Program-made: the position numbers and the translations under genes
DNA from: Glomus cerebriforme
Lineage: Eukaryota; Glomeromycota; Glomeromycetes; Glomerales; Glomeraceae
Assembly: GCA_003550305.1 (NCBI GenBank)
Contig: QKYT01000109.1
Location: forward strand, 70,281 to 134,280
Direction: 5' to 3'
DNA: 64,000 bases
Shown here: one piece after another, positions 1 to 11,219 of the stretch
Layout of the letters: every line of letters begins with the position of its first letter
Position numbering within the stretch: the first letter of the stretch is position 1
Notes under the pieces: model-generated
Told to the model about the DNA's origin: nothing
The model's database searches: none
Seen by the model: the letters and a program-made list of their open reading frames with translations, nothing else

Positions 1-810
1 TTGACTTCCAAAAAGAATGCAGGGAGTCACGTTTACAGTTGATTCGGAATATTATTACTTCTTAATACTTTAGTTGTTTCACGAGTTGATCATAGATATC
101 ATTGATTTTCACGGCGTAACAATAAAAATTTCTATGGTTTTTCTAAAAAAATATTAATTAAGAAACCGTGATATAATCATTTATTCGATGTACCCATTCC
201 AATAAACGATCATTCCAATAAATATATCGGTTCCCGAATCGATAAATCGACTTGAATAATAAATATGACGAAACTGTGTTATTAATTAATAATTAAACGT
301 CGGTAATAACCGTAATATTTGGATCAAATGATATTAATACTCAACACTATCGGCTTTTTTACGGAAGATAAAATAAAAGTTCGATTACATATAGATTTAT
401 GGCCTTACGAAGGAGTAATAATAATAATAATAATACTAAATGCGTTCCATATTGTTTAACGGTATATTAATTAATAGGAAAGATAGGGAGACGAAGAATC
501 TAAAATTATAAAAAAAGAAAAAAATTGGTTTAAAATAGTCATTATAATAATTATATTATCGAAAATAAATATAAATAAACATCGATTTCACTCAGATTTT
601 TTTTAAAAAAAATAAATAAATAAAAATAAATAGATAAATATTTTTCAGTAATTGAAAATTTATAAAATAATTTATTTATTTACACCCAGTTTTTTCATAA
701 ATCTTTAAAGAGGCGTTCCCGAATTCGTTCCAAAAGCTCCAAAAACGAATATTGGAGAGCTCCGGAAGAACTCACTCGCGAAACGAAATTTACCTCCTAC
801 TGCATTTACA

Positions 811-1029
811 ATGCCGAATCGAAGAAGGATGAGAAGAATTCTAATTACCCAATACAACATGGGAAGAAATGTTCAATTACGTCAATTACGTCACTTACGT
901 CACTTAAATTGTAACCCATCGCTCGATAATGTTAATACTTTAAATAGTGATATTGCAACTTTTGCAAATCAATTGTTTAATGGTTCTTCTTTTTATTTAA
1001 ATCCACAAAATCATGAAACATTTGTATAA
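811..1029 (+). CDS. Small arginine-rich protein, 72 aa (micro-ORF copy 1)
   Basis: I do not recognise this protein. It starts MPNRRRMRRILITQYNM, so the N-terminus is very basic. The middle carries a leucine/arginine/histidine stretch encoded by 9-bp tandem repeats (874-909), followed by FANQLFNGSSFY and a 10-residue tail. A 55-residue relative lies at 4899 in the second copy of the repeat. The two share the N-terminal 17 residues apart from two changes, and the FANQLFNGSSFY block exactly, although four of its twelve codons differ silently. That pattern favours real coding over chance. The 100 bases upstream are also strongly kept between copies. There is no signal peptide or membrane segment. 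It may be one exon of a larger gene; no splice partner was identified. Confidence 0.5.
   Translation: MPNRRRMRRILITQYNMGRNVQLRQLRHLRHLNCNPSLDNVNTLNSDIATFANQLFNGSSFYLNPQNHETFV
874..909 (+). repeat. 9-bp tandem repeat inside micro-ORF 1
   Basis: Four consecutive 9-mers, CAATTACGT twice, then CACTTACGT, then CACTTAAAT, stay in frame and encode the QLRQLRHLRHL stretch. The paralogous ORF at 4899 lacks the array, so this part of the protein expanded or contracted in whole codons. Confidence 0.8.
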
Positions 1030-3848
1030 GTTACACCCGATGTATAATCAATCACATGTATAATTTTTTTTTTCTTAAATATTATTTTCAAATAAATCTT
1101 TTGATGTTAATTATAATATAATTTTTTCATTAAGTTCCGCGCGATTCAGTAAACATTAAGAACGTTTTTCTCTCTTTCTATATGTCAAACTTTAAAGGAA
1201 AAAAAAGTATTATATATTTATAAAAAATTTAAATAATAAAATTTTTTAATGTTATTTAAGTTCATGATATTTTTTTGTCATTAAATGTTCTGTTTCATAA
1301 ATTAAAAATAATAAAAATATTTTATTAAATCATTTAAAAAATGATTGTAATTTAACAACTTTTTTTTTTTTTAAGTAAACAGTTTATAATTAATAATAAA
1401 TTTAAATAAGAATTTTATTTTGTATGAAATCGGAATAAAATCAGATTTCGATCCTAATTAAGAATTATTTTAGATTTTTATTGATATTTACTTTATGATA
1501 AAAAAAATTAATCAACTGGATGGTTTGAGGTTCAGAATTTTTTTGTTAGAAAATTACTCAATACTTAATTTCAGTTTACTTATAACTGAAAATCTTGATA
1601 TTATTTCTGAAATCTCTTTGGTAACATAATTATTTGAGCGGGTTATTGCTTATCTCTCAAGATAAGAATGCATCCGGGTATTGCACTAAGCTAGGATTAT
1701 GTTTCAAAAGTACTTGTCTATGTGTTTTTACAATTTGTATTAACGATACTTTCTTTGCGCTCTTATAATTAAAAATAAAAATAAAAATAAAACTGAAAAA
1801 TCTTGAACAATCTGGTAAAAGTTTAACGTACTGATATCGAGAAATTTCTATACAGGTTTAAATGATAAATTGGGTTTGTACGATGTTCTAAATGCAAGAG
1901 AAGAAAAATATCGGTCCTTTCCGTACAGTATATATTTGTTTTATTATACTGTATGCTGGATCAAATTAGCCATGTCATATGGTCAAGAAGAATACATTAG
2001 CTGCAGAGAAAGATTTTATGTGATTAAATTTGGAAGAAAAAATGTACAATATATATCATTATTATATATTATTATGCCAAATTTTGTTTCAAATGTGGGA
2101 CGATAGAACATTCTAAAAGTTCCATGGTAACGGTGGAATGAACGGAATTCTGTATCCGACAAATTTCCTTTAACATTTAAAGTTTATGCAGATGGATGAG
2201 ATAAAAAGATATAACTGTTAAGGGAAAAAAGGAAACTTTGATTATGATCTGACCAATTTTGGTTAAATAATACGATTATGGTAACGCAAAAAAAAAAAAT
2301 CTGATCAATAATTACTAAATAAGTTGAGAATTGCGGAATAACGTTCCGTATTTTACAGAACACGGAAATACTCTATTGCAAGTATGAAGAAAAAAGTTTT
2401 CATGAACTTGATATATATTATATATACATTGTATTTTATCAATGTATAACATGAAATTCCCATGTTTAATATCGTCAATTAAAGAGTTATTTACTATTGA
2501 AAATCTTTACACAATTCACTAATAAATTATTCAAAAAAGTTCTAAAAAAGGAAAAAAACCCCCGACTATAAATTGATTTATTAGAGGTATCATGTGAAAT
2601 GATGTGAGGTTAAAATTAATAATTACGAAAAGCTCCGCTTTTTTTTTCGTTATCTAAATCAGCCATTATAATTTTATAACAATATGTACATCGTATCAAT
2701 TTTAAAAGATCTGTACCAATAAAAGCAAATGCTGTAACTACATAATTAATTTGATTATGTAAGAATTTTCTTATAATGGCAATAACAATAATTTCAAAAT
2801 TATCTATTTTAAAATAATAAAAGAGAAGTATAAAGAGTAAAATTTTATTGTTACTCGCACGGAGCCACGGATACTCAAAAAATCTTATTTTACTAACTAA
2901 TATAAATATAGTAATTAAAACATGATTGACCAAATTTAGCGAACTAGTTATAATTTTTTTTATGAGCCTTGGGCATTAATTATTTCTTATTATGATAATA
3001 TAATAACTGAACTTTTAATACATAATTCGCGCGAATTCACATAATAAATGGAATGTTTTTCATTGTTCTTCGAAACAAAGCACGGACTATTATACCGTAA
3101 TTAAAATTTATAAATTTAGTACGATTTTATGATTGGACAAATTTAAAAAAAAAACGATCGGATTGGTACAGTGAACGGAGCAGCAATTTATAGTTTATAT
3201 AGTTTATATGCTGGGTCACGACATAAGTTTTGCATTCATCACATTCATCCCAAAAGTGGTAATAAACAGGAAAGTTCCATTATTCTTAATTCCGAACAAT
3301 AGATGTTGCACATATTCAACCTTTATTTTCATAAATATCGGAGAGGGGGAATAATAATTTTGATCAAATGTTTATGATAATTATATGCATTATCTATTAT
3401 TATGTACGATTTTAACAATTAATAACCAATAAAAATTTTTAAACAACCTATTCTCCATATTTGTTAAGTAAGTTACACCACCCATAGATTTAATGTTTTC
3501 TTCTATCTCGGGACATCCCGTGTAATTTTATGTTTAGATAGGGAATATTAGTCCCGAGAATAAATTTGGCATTCTTTCCAAACCTGGTTCCTTGGATAAT
3601 AATACGTTACAAATGCCCATTATTCTTTTGATGTTATACTATGGCGCAATTAAAAATATCTCCTCAATAATTACAGGATTTCTACGAAAATTCAGCCACT
3701 TATTAATTTGATGCCTATTTGTATTTGTTTATAGTCACAAGGAACTCTTGTTATTATTAAATTTGAATAAATTAGTCTTTCTTTTAATGCAATGACTTCC
3801 TATCATCCCTTAAATAAAACTTTGATCTCTTTATTTTTACATTTATAC

Positions 3849-3883
<35 letters not shown>

Positions 3884-4058
3884 AATTTTATCAGCCCAAG
3901 TTCTTAATCGAAAAGAAATACCGAACTTATTTAGTTATTCAATCATTACATGCATAATGATATTTTAAATCATTCTTTTTGTTATATACGTGTTCTTTTA
4001 TATGTAATTAAAGAAAATTTCATTTAAAGTTTTTTCTTATTATCTATAAATAGTTTAG
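1030..4058. other. Gene-poor AT-rich spacer between the two repeat copies
   Basis: I see no convincing gene here. Open frames such as 1870-2106 lack an ATG start, known motifs or a paralogue. Visible structure is limited to A/T runs, a (TA)n microsatellite near 3855-3880, and a perfect 9-bp inverted repeat with TCTCGGGAC at 3506-3514 facing 3551-3559. The block at 2109-2143 matches 5572-5604 and marks the probable outer part of the duplicated unit. Confidence 0.6.
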
Positions 4059-5604
4059 TTGACTTCCAAAAAGAATGCAGGGAGTCACGTTTACAGTTGA
4101 TTCGGAATATTATTACTTCTTAATACTTTAGTTGTTTCACGAGTTGATCATAGATATCATTGATTTTCACGGCGTAACCGTAAAAGCAAAAAAAATTTCT
4201 CTGTGAGAAAAAATATTAATAGGAAACCGTGATATAATTATGCTCCAATAAAACGATCATCCCAATTATTGCCGATAAAATATATCGGTTCCCGCATATT
4301 CCTAATCGATAAATCGACCGAACAATAATATGGCGAAGGTGTTATATTAATTAATAATTAAACTTCGATAATATTTGGATCAAATGATATTACAGTAATG
4401 CTCAACACCATCGGCTTTTTACGGAAGATAAAATAAAACTCAGCAAATCAACGATTACATATAGATTTATTGGCCTTACGAAGGAGTAATAATAATAATA
4501 ATAATAAATGGGTTTTATATTGTTTAACGATATATAAATTAGTAGGAAAGATAGGGAGACGAAGAATCTAAAATTATAAAAAAAAATTGGTTTAAAATAG
4601 TCATTACAACAATTTATATTATCGAAAAATAAATATAAATAAACATCGATTTCACCCATAAATGACTTTTAAAAAAAAAATAAATAAAAAAAATAAAAAA
4701 AATAATTTTCAGTAATTGAAAATTTATTATTTTATAAAATCATTGATATAAACCAATCCTAAATTTATCTTTACAACCGGGTTTTTCACAAAATATTAAA
4801 GAGGCGTTCCCGAATTCGTTGCAAAAGCTCCAAAAACGTTTATTGGAGAACGAAAAAACTCACTCGCGAAACAAAATTTACCTCCTGCTTCATTTACAAT
4901 GCCGAATCGAAGAAGGATGAGAAGATTTTTAATCGCTCAATACAACATGAGATCACGTCGTAATCCGTTAAATAGATTTTTGTGGCTTCCGACACAAAAT
5001 ATCAATAATATCAATACAAATGATCTCTTTGCAAACCAGTTATTTAATGGTTCCTCTTTTTATTAAACATAAACATTTAAAACATTTATATAATTACATG
5101 TTTATAAAGTCTTTCTTATGGCTTCATTTTATTTTTAAAATATGAGAAGCTTTTTATGTTAATTATGATTATTTTTTATAAGATTTATAAGCTTTTATGT
5201 TAATTATTAATTTTTAATTAAGATTCTACGAACGTTAAGATTTTTTTTTATGAACGCTTTCTTTCTTTCTAATATATACCAAACATAAATAACATTAAGT
5301 ATATTTATCATTTAAGCTTTCTATGAAATTTTCCTTTTTTCATTTAAGTTCATGATACTGTATTTTAATAGGATTATGAATTTTTTGTTTCATAAATTTA
5401 AGATTAATAAGAATCTTTCTTTAAAACGTATTGTAATGATATGAATCGGATTTCGATCCATTTATTAAAATTCTAAAAATATTTCATTTCTCATAATCAA
5501 TAAAGCATTTTAAACAATTATTATTATAACAATAAATCTCGTTTGATGTCAAGAATGTTGACACGATATAGCATTAAAAGTTCCATGATAACCGTGGGAC
5601 GAAC
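4059..5604. repeat. Duplicated unit, copy 2
   Basis: Second copy of the unit that begins at base 1. Homology is strong from 4059 to about 5065, then patchy to about 5490, with a last block at 5572-5604. Relative to copy 1 it has small indels in the upstream part (the offset grows from 4058 to 4088 at the micro-ORF), lacks the 9-bp tandem repeat, and is shorter between the ORF and the last block. The left junction is at or before 4059; no target-site duplication can be defined. Confidence 0.85.
4899..5066 (+). CDS. Small arginine-rich protein, 55 aa (micro-ORF copy 2)
   Basis: Paralogue of the ORF at 811. It begins MPNRRRMRRFLIAQYNM, has a diverged basic and asparagine-rich middle, and ends in FANQLFNGSSFY followed at once by a stop. 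In copy 1 the same position reads on for ten more residues; loss of one T in the TTATTTAA context explains the earlier stop. Within the last twelve codons the copies differ at four third positions and at no residue. The flanking 5' DNA is kept as well, including the short motif before the ATG (TTTACAATG). Function unknown. A conserved short secreted or DNA-binding role cannot be argued from sequence alone: there is no signal peptide, only a cluster of five arginines. Confidence 0.5.
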   Translation: MPNRRRMRRFLIAQYNMRSRRNPLNRFLWLPTQNINNINTNDLFANQLFNGSSFY

Positions 5605-5725
5605 ATATTATTTGACTAATCATTCGACGTAGTAAATACTGCCATACTGCGGATCTGCGGTACTTGGCCGGATTAGTTAAGTTTTCTAATTTCCATGTTA
5701 CAGCTAATTTCATAATTTACGGGAC

Positions 5726-5937
5726 ACTTGACAAAATTTTTGCCGAGAACTTGCCGGGCTGTCGGGTTGTCGGCAATTTGAAAAATAACAATATTTGCAA
5801 AATAACACGTGACATCTCTTCAATTTTGACGTGTTACAGGTTACACCAAACAAATTATTTTCACGTGCTTATTATTATTTTTCAAATTGCCGACAACCCG
5901 ACAACCCGGCAAGTTCTCGGCAAAAATTTTGTCAAGT
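5726..5937. mobile_element. Foldback (MITE-like) element with 63-bp arms
   Basis: The left arm (5726-5788) and right arm (5875-5937) are inverted copies with a single mismatch, around an 86-bp centre. The arms are rich in GCCG/CGGC motifs. The centre holds a nested hairpin (AACACGT at 5804-5810 against ACGTGTT at 5829-5835) and two CACGTG sites. No transposase is encoded and no clear target-site duplication flanks the arms. The open frame that spans the element (5664-5954) follows from the palindrome and is not called a gene. A non-autonomous DNA transposon or other foldback repeat is the likely identity. Confidence 0.8.
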
Positions 5938-6444
5938 ATTATGAACAATTGTAATACAGTTTTAGTTATATACAGACCACGAAAGAAACTATCTACCATT
6001 CTACCATATATATATATATTACATTTATTCTTCTTTCCATAACAGATAATTCAATAAATGCAAATCTTTCACTATTAATTAGTCGCGTCTACCGGATCTG
6101 GTAAGCCACGTTACACTGATAAAAACTGCGCAATGCTACGCCTCATCCTCATGTTAACTGAGCAATTTTTATTTGCTCAATGACAAACAATTACCCTTTA
6201 AAGCCCAATTTTAGTAATTGACCAAATGAACCAAGTAGCAGGTACAGTTACATAAAACAATGACCATGAAGTCGTGAATTGATCAAATCTTTTTAAAATT
6301 TTTTTTTTATACCACCCTATTTCTTTCTTTCCTTCCTTCCTTCTCAATTTCTCCTCTCACTTCTCATTTTTTTTTCTTTTATTGCAAAAACATATTGTTG
6401 GAAACCTTTTTCTTTGTACTTTTTCTTTACTTAATTTCTAATCT

Positions 6445-6477
<33 letters not shown>

Positions 6478-6487
6478 GATTTATACA
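5938..6487. other. Intergenic spacer and probable promoter of the SEN1-like gene
   Basis: No gene seen. From about 6300 the strand is pyrimidine-rich (CTTTCTTTCC-type runs) and it ends in a long T run followed by an A run at about 6444-6478, just before the ATG at 6488. Such poly(dA:dT) tracts commonly mark nucleosome-depleted fungal promoters; the role here is inferred. Confidence 0.45.
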
Positions 6488-9400
6488 ATGGTATCCAATT
6501 CCACAACAATACTCACAACCGATTTCCCTCATACCACATCTTCCTCATCCTCTTCATCCATAAATGAAGAATACATTCAAGTTACTCACGATGAAATTCT
6601 TTCATTATTACATTTGCGCAAGGAGTCCACAGATAAACAATCGGCTGAAGATTTTTTCAATAAAGGCCTCTCTTATTTGTTATTACTATATCAATATAAT
6701 CCTAATGAATGTCATTGGTTTTGTAATGAAGAGCTAAGTGGCATCGCTATGGAAATATTACATCTTTTTTGTCTTGGAGATGTCGATGAACATGTTGAGG
6801 AATTCAAAAAGATCCTTAAAATAATGTTGACGAAATGTCTCAAGTGTGTAAAGAATTACACCGTAAGTAAGAGAGATTTACATGAAAGGTAAGAGAGGAT
6901 TGCGATTTTATGATCGCTTAAATAATATATATATATATAATAAATAATTAATTATTATTTTACTTCTTTAGATATAAAGCTCGATATGACGATGATGAAG
7001 GTGTAGATGTTATGTTTAGTTTAATCAAATCATGGGATGAAGATCGTGTATTAGGATCATTGTATTTCTTAAAATATCAATTAAGTATAAATAAAGAAAT
7101 ATCTAATGATGATTTAGTTGTTATATTTGAAATATTTTTCAATATATCATTATTTCAAAATCATGATATTAATGCCATATTTTCAGAATTGATTTCAAAA
7201 TTATCACAAAGTTTTATTCAAACATTATCGGAAGAATTTCCTCCAAGTTTATTTTTAGCTTCTGTACACGAAAGTGAGAATGTTAGAAAAATTGCTTGGA
7301 ATTGTTTACAAATAACTTTGAAAGATTCAAATTTAAAATCAATTTTGAAAGATGGTCAAAGTCATGAATATTATCAACTATTCAAAAAACTTTTAGATTA
7401 TTATCTTTATAATGATAATTTAGGAAAAACATCTTTTGAATATCCTATCGTAAAGAAAGAAGCGTTGTTTTTAACTGGAATTACAAAGATCATTTGTATC
7501 TTAGATTCTGAAAAACTTTATAATATAATACATGAGGATGAAGAATTTGATATATCAAAATTTTTAATCAAAAAATTTATTAATAATAAAAGTGAAAGTA
7601 CATTCATAGAAATTTCAAGATTTTTACGTGCACTTTTATGTAAATTAAAGGATCATTTTTGGTTTAATTCAAAGGAATCTTCATCATTAATACTTTTACA
7701 AAGTATTATTAATATTAATGATAATAGTATCTTTTATAATATAATGGAATCATCAAAATCTGAAACTACAAAAAAAGCTATATTTGATTTATTTCCTACA
7801 ATTATAGATTCTTTACGTGATTATGATGAAGAAGAATGTGAAATTTTTATTAATGTTATGTTAGAACATTTATTATGTTCATTTCAAAAACGTGATAGAA
7901 GTGATGATTTTGCTTTAAAATCATTAAAAATGGCTTTAAAAATTATAGAAGATTTTAATTATACTTTTCATTCTAGATTATATAGTAAGTTTCAAGATGC
8001 TATTAATGATAAATTGGGAATATATCACAAAAATCTTTCAGGAACTGAACGAGAAAATATTATTAATGAGATTTTAAAATATGGAATTGGAATAACTCAA
8101 GATGAGAGTGATGATCAATTTAATGAAATTGAATCTGATCCAATATTGATAGAAGCTATACCAACGAGGAAAGTTCAGGAAAATTCTTCACTTGAATCAT
8201 CATTTAATGAACAAATGATAGATACATCATCTTTTATTACCGAGGACTCTTCTGAATTAATAACGACTACTAAAGAATCAGATTCACAACCTGAAAGAAA
8301 CCGGAAAAATACGTCATTAAAGACGATGACAAGGAAACCCGTTTCTTGGAATCCTTCAAAATCATCTAATGATCGAAAGGGACAAAAGGAACAAAAAGGA
8401 CAAAGTATAATTAGTAGAATGCGTGCGTCATTTGTAAAAGAACAAAAATTGAAATTTGAAATGCAAAAGAAAGCTAAAGAAGAAAATGAAAAGTATGCCA
8501 AGATTGACGAAAAACGTCGTAAATTACGAGAGATTAAGATGATTGATTCAGATGCTTCACAAAAATCTTTATCAAGATCGAATACTTCTCAAACTATTTC
8601 ATTATCAAGTTCAACATCAGGTAATGAAAGTACGGACAATTCTAATCCTAGAAAATTAAAGAGATTAAGAATTGATGATATCGAAAATTCAAATAATTCT
8701 AATTCAAGAGTACGAAAATATATTCCAACACAAAAACCAAGAAAAACAAAGATGCTTGATATAAGTGAAGTAATTAAACATCAAGAATCAGTATATCAAC
8801 AACGAGCAGTTGCTAATAAACGTAGAAAAGATAATCTAGAAAAGAGATTGAAACCAAATTTAAATAGTCTCTACAAGAAAGTATTATCTTGGGGTTTAAA
8901 ATCAAAAGGAAATCTTCCACCAAATACCTCAAGAGATCAATATCATCAAATTCCAAATACATTTAAAGATGTTGAACAATATATCAAAATTTTCGAGCCA
9001 TTATTAATCTTGGAATGTTGGCAAAGTTTCATGCAATCGAAAGAAGATTTAGATATGGATAATGATAAATATGATACATTAATAATTGAAGGTGTAGCTT
9101 CCATTGATGATTTTCAAGAATTATCATGTAAATTAAGTTCGGATAAAATGAGAAATATAGCGGATAGTGATTTAGTAATTGTGGCACAGAATATTCCAAA
9201 TAAAAACAAAAACCCTCCTAAAAAATTCTTAGCTATTGTGAAAAGTTGTACGAACCATGAAAATGTTACATTATTATGTTATTTACAAAATGATGATATG
9301 GATGTTAGGAGTGAATTGAGACCAAAAACAAATTGGATGGTATATAGAATAATGAGTCTAACACCACCTAAACGAGAATATGCTGCTTTGATTGGATTAC

Positions 9401-11219
9401 CATACTTTCAATATAAAGATATGATCTTAAATCCAAAAGGACAAATTTATAGTCCTATTCCCAGAAAAGAATTAGTTGATTATATGACGAACTTTCACAT
9501 TAATCAATCCCAAGCAGAGGCTGTTTACAAGGTTTTACAACAGAAAAATGGCTTCACGTTAATACAAGGTCCTCCAGGTACCGGAAAGACATCGACAATC
9601 TTAGGAATCATAAGCGCTCTTCGAAGTATGTCTGATCAATATAAACATAGAATTTTAGCATGTGCACCTAGTAATGCGGCGGTGGATGAATTAGAAAGGA
9701 GGCTCCGACAAGGGATTTATAATTCTTGTGGTGAGATCGTTCGCTTGAACGTTGTGAGATTTGGTAAATTAGATAGTTCAGATAAAGATCCTAATTCACC
9801 TGAAGGTGAACAAAAATTAAAATTGGATCGATTAGAGAAAAAATTAAAAGGATTAAATAAAAGACGTCAAGAAGCACGAAGTGGGTGGGATTTAAGTGTG
9901 ATAAATGCGGAAATCGATCAAACTAATGCTGAAATAGGGAAAACCCATGAAACCTTGAGAAATTTAAAAGCAGAACAACAAAGTATTAATTATTTGACAA
10001 AACGTGGAAATATTAGTAATGAAGATTTGTTTGAAGCCGATGTTGTTTGTGCGACATTGGCAGGAAGTGGACATGAAACATTTGCAAATATTGGCTTACA
10101 ATTTTCGACTGTTATAATTGATGAAGCCGCTCAAGCAATAGAATTAAATACATTAATACCTCTTAAATATAACGCGAATAGGGTTGTTTTGGTTGGAGAT
10201 CCAAATCAACTTCCTCCAACGGTATTATCTCAAATTGCTACAGATTATTCATACGAACAGAGTTTATTTGTTCGTTTTCAAAACTGTTTTCCGGATGCTA
10301 TTCATTTATTAAATACACAATATCGAATGCATCCTGAAATTAGTAAATTTCCAAGCCGTTTGTTTTATAACAATGCATTATTAGATGCACCTGAACTAGA
10401 AAGAAAAAAATCGCAAGTGTGGCATAATGTGCACATCTTTGGGCCGTATAGGTTTTTTGATGTAGAAGGTAGAATGATTCGAGATAAAAAGAAATCTTCA
10501 TATAATACCGATGAGGCTTGTATAGCCGTAAGATTATTTTTAACTTTAATCAAAAAATTTCCAGATGTTGATGCAAGTATTTTTTTACTTTTTTTAAAAA
10601 AATATATATTATATGATATATACTGTATATGGTATAGTGTTTCATATACGCATATTATTTCGTAATTTTTTTTTTTTAGTTCAAAGATAAAGTTGGTATT
10701 ATTACTCCATATAAACGGCAATTGATTGAACTCAGGACAAAATTTAAACAAATGGTTCCTGAACCTTATTACAATAAAATAGAATTCAATACTGTAGTAA
10801 GTAAAGTTTTTTGAATGATAATTTATTTATTTACCAATTATATTTAATATGGTTTGATAATTCAGGATGGATTTCAAGGACGAGAGAAAGATATAATCAT
10901 ATTTTCCTGCGTTCGAGTTGGGGAAGATAAAGGGATCGGGTTCCTTCAAGATATTCGTCGTATGAATGTAGCTCTAACTAGAGCTAAAAGTTCATTGTTT
11001 ATCCTTGGAAATAAAGCGGCACTAGAGAGTAATTCTCAGTGGAAAGCTTTGATTCAAGATGCAATACAACGAGGATTTTATACTGATGTAAGCGTTAAAT
11101 TTAAATTTTGCTCTTTTAGTTAAATGCCTTTTTTTTTATTAAATTCACTTAGTTAGGGGATACTTCTTTCTTTTTTTCATCAGTGCTCTGATTTAACATT
11201 TGAAAGAGGACTTTTATAA
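6488..11219 (+). CDS. SEN1: SEN1-like superfamily 1 RNA/DNA helicase
   Basis: Exons 6488-6888, 6972-10572, 10680-10796, 10866-11087 and 11184-11219 join in phase to 1458 residues. The N-terminal half is helical and resembles the Sen1 N-terminal region (HWFC motif near residue 78); a basic, serine-rich middle follows. The C-terminal third carries SF1 helicase motifs in order: Walker A GPPGTGKT at residues 1000-1007, motif II DEAA at 1184-1187, VGDPNQLPPTV, QYRMHPEIS, VITPYK-like IITPYK, DGFQGREKD and MNVALTRAK. In yeast Sen1 unwinds RNA-DNA hybrids and ends transcription of noncoding RNAs; human senataxin is the relative. The second intron (10573-10679) starts GCAAGT, the only donor that restores the IITPYK motif. 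Related Upf1-like families are less likely given the N-terminal region. Confidence 0.9.
10573..10679 (+). other. GC-AG intron in the SEN1-like gene
   Basis: The reading frame past 10572 runs into A/T-rich sequence without helicase homology, and the next exon must begin at 10680 in phase 0 to give FKDKVGIITPYK. The GT at 10577 would give the wrong phase and a stop. GCAAGT at 10573 is the standard GC-donor consensus and gives the right phase. Confidence 0.8.

Larger units (their letters stand above)
1..1480. repeat. Duplicated unit, copy 1
   Basis: The first bases of the window recur almost exactly from 4059 (offset 4058). Similarity continues with small indels through the micro-ORF at 811 and, more weakly, to about 1480 (matching about 5490). 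The best kept parts are the first 120 bases, the A/T and ATA-repeat stretch near 400-480, and the 100 bases before the micro-ORF. A further matching block lies at 2109-2143 (copy 2: 5572-5604), so copy 1 may hold about 550 extra bases between 1480 and 2109. The left limit cannot be seen because the repeat already covers base 1. No transposase, LTR or terminal inverted repeat was found, so a segmental duplication is as likely as a mobile element. Confidence 0.85.

Noticed and set aside
1870..2106. 78-codon open frame in the first spacer
   Set aside because: Starts with TTG, has no motif, splice partner or counterpart in the second repeat copy.
5664..5954. 96-codon open frame over the 5.7-kb foldback
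   Set aside because: The frame exists because the arms are inverted copies; both halves mirror each other, it has no ATG start and shows no protein motif.
6863..6971. GTAAGT at 6863 as donor of SEN1 exon 1
   Set aside because: Good consensus but it leaves phase 0, while the next exon needs phase 2; GTAAGA at 6889 fits.
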